A stretch of DNA of 64,000 nt from Dipteronia dyeriana (Eukaryota; Streptophyta; Magnoliopsida; Sapindales; Sapindaceae): positions 110,791,088 to 110,855,087 of the forward strand of contig CM065300.1 of NCBI GenBank assembly GCA_032871835.1. The letters are read 5' to 3'. Positions within the stretch are counted from its first letter, which is position 1. Each line of letters opens with the position of its first letter. The position numbers and the translations under genes were made by a program. The notes beneath the pieces were generated by a model. The model saw only the letters and a list, made by a program, of their open reading frames with translations. It made no database searches and had not been told where the DNA came from. Positions 57,272 to 64,000 of this stretch are shown here, piece after piece.

Positions 57272-58087
57272 GATTTCTTTATAATAACAAAAATTATATT
57301 TGTAAACAATCATGATATAGCACTTTTGAATATTTATCTTGAATAAAACAAAATAATTTAATCGTAAAATTCAACGGTGATCCAACAACTATAAATATCA
57401 TGCCTCCATTAGGAGTTCACACCATTTACTAGTTGGATTAGGTCCCACCTAATTGTTAACAAAACAACCAGCGTTTTAAATTTTAGCCTTACAATTTTAT
57501 TAGCAATAACTCTTAGGAGGATATTAATAAAATCACAATGAGTGTGTTACCTAGTTATCAACCTTCAGTATATTCCCTCACGAATATCCATCATTTGGGA
57601 GTAGATATCGTTTGGGCCAATTGTCTAGTCTATCCTTATAAGGAAGTATCTTGCTAAATTCCATTCAAGAATATCCCTTGGGGGGTTATTATACGAAACA
57701 TAAAGTTCAACTAAACTTGGAGGTCGTAGGTGTTCCAAAACACCTTCTCCCAATCAATTATTTAAGGCCTGTGAGAATCCCATATAATGATTTACCAAGT
57801 TATTTAGATGCCAATTAGATACCTAAACCAGTCAATGCATGTTCATACAAAAAGAGATATATGAGTGGCACTCCTATTCTATATGACATGTTATCAAACA
57901 ACAACAAACATTGCAATATTTACGGAAATATAAATAGCTACAATTTTGGTCCATCCAAAAAAAACAAGTAAATTACAATTTTTGGAATACAAAAAACTCC
58001 TTTCTTGGGGAACAAGTCTTCATGCGTCCATCGTTTACGCACCCCTTTGGCTACCTCCTATGGACATGTGCACTCCACAACCCCATA
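57272..58087 (-). other. Third Cop-A 5' leader
   Basis: Non-coding and homologous to 32811-33690. It stops at about 58087, before the TA tract and PBS found in the other copies. Confidence 0.82.
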
Positions 58088-59019
58088 ATAATCAGCTTGA
58101 GAAACACATAAAAATCTTGAGATGTGATCGTGGTAGAGAATATCTATCCGGTAAGTTTCAGCAATATCTTATTGATAATGGGATAATTTCCCAGTTTTCT
58201 ATACTAGGAACAACTCAACAAAATAGGGTGGTAAAAAGAAGAAATAGAACTCTATTGGACATGGTTAGGTCTATATTGAGTTACTCAACGCTTCCGAAAT
58301 CTTTTTGGGGATATGCTTTACAAACTACTATGTATATTCTAAACGATGTACTATCTAAGTCGGTTCCTCAATCACTTCATGAGTTGTGGACTGTACCAAT
58401 GCCTAGCTTACAACACCTAAGGATATTTAGATGTCTTGTGCACGTGTTAAAAGGAATGACAGAAAAAATGGAGTCACATTTAGAAACATGTATATTTGTG
58501 GAGTATCCAAAAGGAACTAAAAGGATATTATTTTTATAGTCCTTCAGATCTTAAAGTATTTGTTTCTACAAATGCTAAATTTCTGGAAAAGAACTATATG
58601 AACAATTTCATGCCTAAGAAGAATTGTCTTGAATGAGCTTTCAGGAGATACAATTCCACAAAAGCTTTCACAACCTAACCGAATTGTAATTTCTGCATTA
58701 TCACAGGATCAACAACCTACCAATCCTCATCGTAGAGGGGAGGTTAGTAAACAACCTGAGAGATACATCGATCAAGGAGAATCTATGGTCAATCTCCTGG
58801 ACGTACACGGAAGCTATGGAGGATGTTGATTTTCGCCATTGGCAAAAGGCAATGCAGCCTAAAATTGAGTCTATGTTCACAAACAAAGTTCGGTCTCTTA
58901 TAGACTTGCCTAAAGTGATAAAACCCATCAGGTGCAAATGGGAATACAAGAGGAAAATAGGTATGGATGGAAAGGTGGAAACCTTTAAAGCTAGATTGGT
59001 AGCTAAAGGTTATACACAG
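58088..59019 (+). pseudogene. pol: Inverted Cop-A pol fragment (integrase to RT start)
   Basis: A + strand copia pol starting inside integrase (NQLEKHIKILRCDRGREYLS), then [17 protein letters not shown], where the catalytic Glu is Lys, then LQTTMYILNDVLSKSVPQS. After a frameshift near 58535 come the integrase tail and linker (58629-58829). Next is the RT N-terminus at 58816-59019 (DFRHWQKAMQPKIESM, then KARLVAKGYTQ). It is cut at 59019 by the SIRE-like element. It lies head-to-head with the third Cop-A element; the junction is at about 58085-58092. Confidence 0.87.
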
Positions 59020-59790
59020 TGTTAGGTTTTATATTGTGTTGCTATTAGTTCCATATCAAAAAGATGTTTACTTGTAATTATTTAGTTTTAGATTCATGAT
59101 GATTCAAGCTTTAAAGAATAAAGAACAACTAGTCAAAGCAAGTTCAAAGTCTTCAAAGAGAAAGGATGCAATATGGTTCTACAAAGGTATACTAAGACAT
59201 TATATTTCTCTTACAAGGCTTAGGCACACACACATAATTCATACATTTGTGTCCCTGCATCATTGTGGACCATTATAGGCACACATATACAATTCATTCA
59301 TATGTGTCCCTGCATCATTGTGCACCAATTATAATACATTCACACACTTGAAGATGAATGCTCATGCATTGGTATGAAAATAACATGTTTTGGAAAATGC
59401 ATGATTGGAGACTATCTCTATGTAGTTTGCATTCTAGTGTGAATTGTGTTTGTATGTGTATATGTTTGTATAACATGGATATTGAGCTTGAATTTAGTCT
59501 TAAATCCTTCTTGATTGAGTTCCGGTCATTTCGGTTACTCATACTATCGATTTCAAGTTCTAAGTCAAAAGATACTACACTTTCAACTCATGTTGCATAA
59601 ATTGTCTTCGTCTTCATATATCGGTTTGAATTATTATTTTTGGGGTTGAGTATCTTATATTTCCATGTCCATGAGACAGTTATAGTTCATAATCCACAAA
59701 TAGATTCGAATTCCGAGTATGGAGGCCGGAGAACGGTCGAAAAATGTGAAGGGAGGTCAAGGGAAAAAGAAGACAGCAAAGCTCTTCTTT

Positions 59791-59817
59791 CCCGAGATGG
59801 CGTGTGGCCATCTCGGG
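59791..59817 (+). other. GC-rich hairpin in SIRE-like U3
   Basis: CCCGAGATGG and CCATCTCGGG form a perfect 10-bp stem with loop CGTGTGG, about 110 bp before the TATA box. Confidence 0.75.
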
Positions 59818-59924
59818 GAAGAAGGCTTGCTGCCCCGGGTTGAAAACGTGCCATCTAGGGTAGTAAGCAAGCTTGGCTGCCTCTTGTCCCTTTTGTTCAT
59901 TTCATATGTCCATTTTTCCCTCTC

Positions 59925-59934
59925 TTTTATATAT
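59925..59934 (+). promoter_or_regulatory. TATA box of SIRE-like LTR
   Basis: TTTTATATAT followed by CCCTTCCCTCTC. It is conserved in position with the solo LTRs at 37634 and 45920. Confidence 0.55.
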
Positions 59935-60872
59935 CCCTTCCCTCTCACATTTCATTCCAAGAAGAGATTCAAAATCTGAGTGCAGAATTTTCTCTCCAAA
60001 TTTTCTCACCTTCCAAACACCATAACTTCTTCATTTGAACTCTGATTTGAGTGATTCAAAGTTGAGAGTGTTTTTCTATACATCCTCCATCGTTTCACCG
60101 AAGGTTTGAGTTAGTTTTATTGCTGTTTTTGGAGTCGAATCTCACAAAAACTGGACTGCACCAAATCAACTAAGGTATTGATTTTCTCTCAAAGTTTTCT
60201 TTTAAAACTTGGTCAACTTCCTTGGGTTTTCTTCTTCAACAGATTTATGTGTCTTGTGATTGTTTTGATTTGAGTTTTGAACTCATTTAAATCTAGATTG
60301 AGTTTCAATTGAAATCTCACATGTTGAGTTAGGTTTTGATTTTGCCTATGTTTTCACATGTTTAGAATTGTATTGTGCTAGCTTAGATTCTAGGACTATT
60401 TGATGATCTTTGATTGATTAATTTTGTGAAAAATAGTTCATCATATGTATTAGGCTCTTTTTGGCAAAAATCTCACAATAATGCATGTGCTTGCGCTCTT
60501 TTGAGCTATCCGTGTGCTTTGTTGAATCTATGAATAGGAAATATGTTCTAGAACTCTTGCTTTAATCTAAATGACTTTGTCACATGATTCTAGCATGTTT
60601 TTGGTTTATGAGATTTAAACTTGATTATGTGTTAATTGAACATATCTTGTGATTCAAGTTTTAGATCTATGCATGTATCTAGGTTGTAATTAATGTTGAA
60701 CATATCTTACATGATCTAGATGGATTAAACATGCATGATTGACTAGACTACATTTGTTTTGTGCATTCATGCTCATGTCTAGTATTTTCCATAGGATGTG
60801 TTGATCATAACATTCTATGTTGCGTGCTTGTTTGCGTTTTGCATTCATGATCACCTAGATGCCTTGTGAGAA

Positions 60873-61170
60873 GGAAGTCTTGACAATAAGTGTGAGACCT
60901 ATGTTGTTGAGCACGGAAGTCTTGGCAAGAGGTAGGAGACCTCGGATTGTCAAGCAAGGAAGTCTTGACTAGAGTCTGGAGGACTCGGATAGTGGAGCAA
61001 GAAGTATTGCCTAGGGTAATGAGGATCTGAAAGGGTGAGCAAGGAAGTCTTGACTAGAGTCGGGAGGACTCGGATAGTTGAGCAAGAAGTCTTACCTAGG
61101 GTTGTGAGGATCCGGAAGGGTGAGCGAGGAAGTATTCACAAGAGGTGTGGGGCCTCAGATTGTTGAACAA
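60873..61170 (+). repeat. LTR minisatellite, 7 units of about 43 bp
   Basis: Units begin GGAAGTCTTG. Stem-loops include GAGGT-AGGAG-ACCTC, GAGTC-TGGAG-GACTC, GAGTC-GGGAG-GACTC and GAGGT-GTGGG-GCCTC (one wobble). Unit 4 does not pair. Confidence 0.9.
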
Positions 61171-61285
61171 GAGGGCAACATCTTCATGAGTATGATAGGA
61201 GGGTAGTTTCTAGGTGAAGGGGTCACTTGAGAAATTGTACTTTTCTTATCTACTAGTGGATTTTGTTTGCCAGTGGTTGCTAACT

Positions 61286-61317
61286 CGTGGATGTTTCCTC
61301 TTCGGAGGTTTACCACG
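61286..61317 (+). other. Nested hairpin in SIRE-like LTR (UUCG-type loop)
   Basis: Outer stem CGTGG (61286-61290) with CCACG (61313-61317). Inner stem CCTC-TTCG-GAGG (61297-61308). Confidence 0.72.
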
Positions 61318-61720
61318 TTATATCTTATGTCAACTTTTCTCTATCCCTATCTATCTTATATTGGTAATTGTTATTTGAATAATGTGGATAGAACTTTATA
61401 TGTAAGTTGACTTCCTCACACAATATTGTTTGTATATGTTAGATAACTTTGTATCTTGTGATATTCCATTCAAGTTGTAAAGTACCACATTGTAATTCTC
61501 TAAGTACAACTTATGGAATTTTGTTCTACATTCAATATATTTGTTCATAAGATACATTTATTCTTGTTATATGTTTTGTAGACTAAGAGTGGAGATTTGA
61601 GCATACATGAATATATTGTTGTCTCATAACAATCATGTTGAATGTTAATTTGTATGCTTATCAAGGTTTTGTCACTAGTCTCGAAAGATTTGTCAAAGGT
61701 GAGAGACAACCTATTCACCT

Positions 61721-61745
61721 CCCCCCCCCCCCCCCCCCCCCCCCC
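61721..61745 (+). repeat. Poly-C tract near the LTR end
   Basis: 25 consecutive C, about 45 bp before the LTR end. Confidence 0.9.
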
Positions 61746-61788
61746 GCCTTCTTGGTTGTTTAGTATAACTTTGTACATATTATTTTCA

Positions 61789-61802
61789 ATTGGTATTAGA
61801 GC
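61789..61802 (+). other. Primer-binding site, right-edge SIRE-like element
   Basis: ATTGGTATTAGAGC directly follows the LTR end TTTTCA. It has one C-to-T difference from the initiator tRNA-Met PBS. Confidence 0.92.
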
Positions 61803-62977
61803 GGGTCACTTATAGTAGTTAGTGTGATTCGGGATCTACAAGGTTATTTACTCATCTTGGATATCAACCTTTAGTCTATAATTGTTTATTTTTGGTTGTC
61901 CTCCTTCGTTGGTGTTGAAAAAGGTTCTTCTTATTTTATATTTCATTTGTCTACTAACAATTTTGTTGATAAGCTTGAAAAGAATGTTAGTGACAAAAGC
62001 AAAGATGAATAAGCTTTTTCGGAGGATGATAGATCTAGACATGATTACTTGTCTTTACAACTCAATGAAGTTAATTGCATGTCAAAGACCACCAACTTCT
62101 ACTTGATGGCAAGAGTTCAAACTCTTTACAAGGAAAGAGATGAAGCGTTAAAGGAAGTTGAAGAGAAGAATGAAGTGATCAAATGTCTAGAAAAGAAGAT
62201 GGTTGAAGAGGCTCGTGTGTTAGATAGTTTAACAAATGATTTTGCTAATAATTTGTTTTTATTTCTTAAAGGTAATGATCAAAGGCAAGGAAGAGGAGTT
62301 GGCAATCATGAAAGCCAAAGAGTTTGGTAATCTTCATGGAGATTCAAGTGACGTAAGCATTGTAGATGAGTAAGTAGAGTCTCCTACAACTAAAGGCAAG
62401 TCACTGAGGAACAAGAGGATTTCAAAGGCCATGTCTTCCAAGGTCAAGTGCAAAATCAAGGAAATTAAGGAGTCTTCACCATCGGTATACTCTCACCTAA
62501 ATATTAACATCTCAAAATTTATTCCGGTTTGCTATTTTTGTTATATTGTCGTGAGTATATTAGACTATGCAAACTAGGGAATGTGATGCATGCTAATGAG
62601 ATGTGAAAATCTTTTATGAATGTTTCTTGCATGATAACACTTTGAATTTTGTGTGTGATAATGATAATCGTGTGAAGAAAATAATTGAGAAGATTTGGGT
62701 GAAAATGAGTGTTTCACATGATCATATGTATAGTCTTGATAATATATTTGTTGATGGCAATAATGATGTGTTTGACATGAGTAATATCTTTATAGAGAAG
62801 ATAGTTGATGATTTATCTTCTAGATATATTTTTTCCATGAGAAATGATCATGATTTGTGTGTGAAAGTTCACCCAAGAACAAATGGTTCAAGGGTGAGTG
62901 CTCTTACCTCTGGTGTAAGTAGCACATGTGAGTTAGCTTTAAGGCTAAGTGTCAAGTGTGTTGAGAATTCTAGCTAG
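61803..62977 (+). pseudogene. gag: SIRE-like gag remnant, coiled coil and partial knuckle
   Basis: 62049-62330 encodes part of the coiled coil (YKERDEALKEVEEKNEVIKC, then LEKKMVEEARVLDSLTND). After a frameshift, basic Ser/Lys-rich sequence leads to a broken zinc knuckle near 62520-62580 (CYFC kept, His and last Cys deleted). 62603-62977 follows with NTLNFVCDNDNRVKKIIEKI and WVKMS, equivalent to the post-knuckle segment on minus at 51815. Protease, integrase and RT do not follow, and the frame ends in unrecognised sequence. Confidence 0.7.
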
Positions 62978-64000
62978 CTAGCTTGGAATACTCCATATCT
63001 AGACACGAACTTAGCTATCTCACTTAACTTTGTTTTGATAGTCAAAAAACCATTGATTAACTTTTGAGAAGTTGCTCTTATGAAACCTATTTGGTGATTA
63101 TATTGTTAAGAATTTTGGAGAAAGTCATTTCTATGCTTGCATTGGATAATATAGCATGTCATATTAGAGAAATAGTATAGCATTCATATGGTCCTTGTTG
63201 ACATTTGCTCTCTAAAGATCTTTTAGTGATGTGTTCACAATGATCTTACTCATGTTGCTTGAAATGCTTACTTGAATGATGAGTGGCATACTTTTTGAAA
63301 ATATGAGCTTCATATTCTTTGAAAGCTACTCATTAGATCTTGAATAAGTCTTTACTTATTGCTCTTAGATCATGTGCTTATGAGCCATAAGAACTTGATT
63401 TTTTAAAAATGCACTTTGCTTCTCTTATATTTTTAAGTTTAAGTAGTTGAGTTTGAAAATGGGTATATTATATATGCATCTGAAATTTTATTGCTTAGTA
63501 CATGATAGATGACCTATGGTTAGTATCCATTTTGCTTCGGCAACTACATAGAACTCAACGAGCACCTTCATGGAAAGGGCTACACACATTGGTTGTGAAG
63601 CCGCCCAATGTTGGAAAGGGCTACACCATTCTGATGAGTGAAAGCCGTCATGAAGAATTTATGTTTATGTATGGAAAATCAAAGAAGTGTTGAAATAGAA
63701 TCAATAAAAGAAAATCTTTGATTCAAAGCCTAAAAAGAAATGGAGGAAGGCTTAAAATGGAGTATAGTTGAAAATTGTGATTGCTCGGGTTGAAAAATAG
63801 ATATGGGATGACAAGCCACATGCACACACACACTCATATGTTGAAATCTATTCTCTTTAAAGCAAAAATCTGGATGATAATCGGTTTGACCTTGATTGGA
63901 AAAGCTTTAGATGGATAAGTGTTGAAATGGTTTGCATGTTGATATCACATTCACTTCTTTTATATGTATTTGAAGCATATCACTCATACACACACACTTT
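62978..64000 (+). other. SIRE-like 3' non-coding region
   Basis: No supported gene. It is homologous in blocks to 28780-29450: the GACCTATGGTTAGTAT block, GGTTGTGAAGCCGCC, AAAATGGAGTATAGTTGAAA and GGATGATAATCGGTTTGACC. A short internal duplication of GGAAAGGGCTACAC (63573-63586 and 63615-63628) is present. Confidence 0.7.

Larger units (their letters stand above)
52699..58087 (-). mobile_element. Third Cop-A element, truncated at both ends
   Basis: A minus-strand copia element with a 3' LTR fragment (52699-53939), RNase H/RT, integrase and GAG-pre-integrase, a shortened gag, and leader to 58087. Two deletions are evident. One removes the 5' part of the 3' LTR, the PPT and the RNase H end (junction at 53940). 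The other removes the gag C-terminus and zinc knuckle (junction near 56815). The PBS and 5' LTR are missing; the leader runs into an inverted Cop-A pol piece. Confidence 0.88.
59020..61788 (+). repeat. 5' LTR of right-edge SIRE-like element
   Basis: 2769 bp, TGTTAGGTTTTATATTG to TATTTTCA. Landmarks: GC hairpin 59791-59817, TATA 59925-59934, array 60873-61170, nested hairpin 61286-61317, C tract 61721-61745. Confidence 0.9.
59020..64000 (+). mobile_element. SIRE-like element, 5' LTR and internal region, runs off the window
   Basis: A + strand element inserted in Cop-A RT; the 5 bp before it, 59015-59019, are CACAG. It has a 5' LTR 59020-61788, PBS 61789-61802, gag remnant 61803-62977, then the 3' non-coding region homologous to 28753-30177. 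No pol is present before the window edge, so it has lost more than the copy at 24779. It belongs to the same subfamily as the solo LTR at 37634. Confidence 0.88.

Noticed and set aside
61545..61778. A minus-strand frame with a Gly run
   Set aside because: The Gly run is the complement of the poly-C tract in the LTR.
62603..62977. A possible host gene or env-like gene of 124 codons
   Set aside because: The WVK segment and its position just after the broken zinc knuckle match the post-knuckle part of SIRE-like gag, and the remainder is unrecognised read-through.

Overview
The window is repeat DNA from a plant nuclear genome, most likely a dicot. It is AT-rich, almost every kilobase can be assigned to an LTR retrotransposon, and the primer-binding sites (TGGTATCAGAGC type) match the 3' end of plant initiator tRNA-Met. 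I found no host gene, tRNA, rRNA or CRISPR array. The species cannot be named from the sequence. Labels used here are my own: Cop-A (Ty1/copia, LTR TGTTAGGAT...CCCTACA, about 2.2 kb), Cop-D (Ty1/copia, LTR TGTTGGGG...TTCCAACA, about 2.1 kb) and SIRE-like (Ty1/copia with very long LTRs of 2.2-2.8 kb starting TGTTAGGTT, AAAGGGGGAGAT polypurine tract, coiled-coil gag).

Layout. 1-3398: two head-to-tail truncated Cop-A LTRs and the 3' half of a SIRE-like LTR, all on +. 3399-5171 and 44670-44839: a decayed Ty3/gypsy pol gene (+), cut in two by one Cop-A element. That outer Cop-A element (minus strand, 5172-44669) has itself received a Cop-D element (8038-16752, target duplication TCCAT), a second Cop-A element (19194-36314), a SIRE-like solo LTR (37634-40119) and a Cop-A solo LTR (40549-43021). 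The second Cop-A element has in turn received a SIRE-like element (24779-32433, target duplication TGTCC, two LTRs of 2244 bp each). The nest is four levels deep and can be unfolded almost base by base.

44840-52698: a probable gypsy-type LTR carrying a minus-strand SIRE-like solo LTR (45920-48532, target duplication AGAGA), a PPT-like stretch, about 2.8 kb of non-coding DNA, and a decayed SIRE-like gag on minus. 52699-58087: a third Cop-A element (minus), with a truncated 3' LTR. 58088-59019: an inverted Cop-A pol fragment (+), broken by another SIRE-like element that starts at 59020 and runs off the right edge.

Function. Every gag-pol seen is broken. None of the three Cop-A or Cop-D copies with a readable RT palm keeps an intact YVDD box (YVND, YVDY, CIDD). 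The SIRE-like copies have lost protease, integrase and most or all of RT. If any of these elements still moves, it must use enzymes supplied from elsewhere. The most unusual signal is in the SIRE-like LTRs. They carry arrays of about 43-bp units, each able to form a 5-bp stem with a 5-nt loop whose stem bases change in a compensating way between units. Downstream of each array is a nested hairpin, and upstream of the TATA box are GC-rich hairpins.
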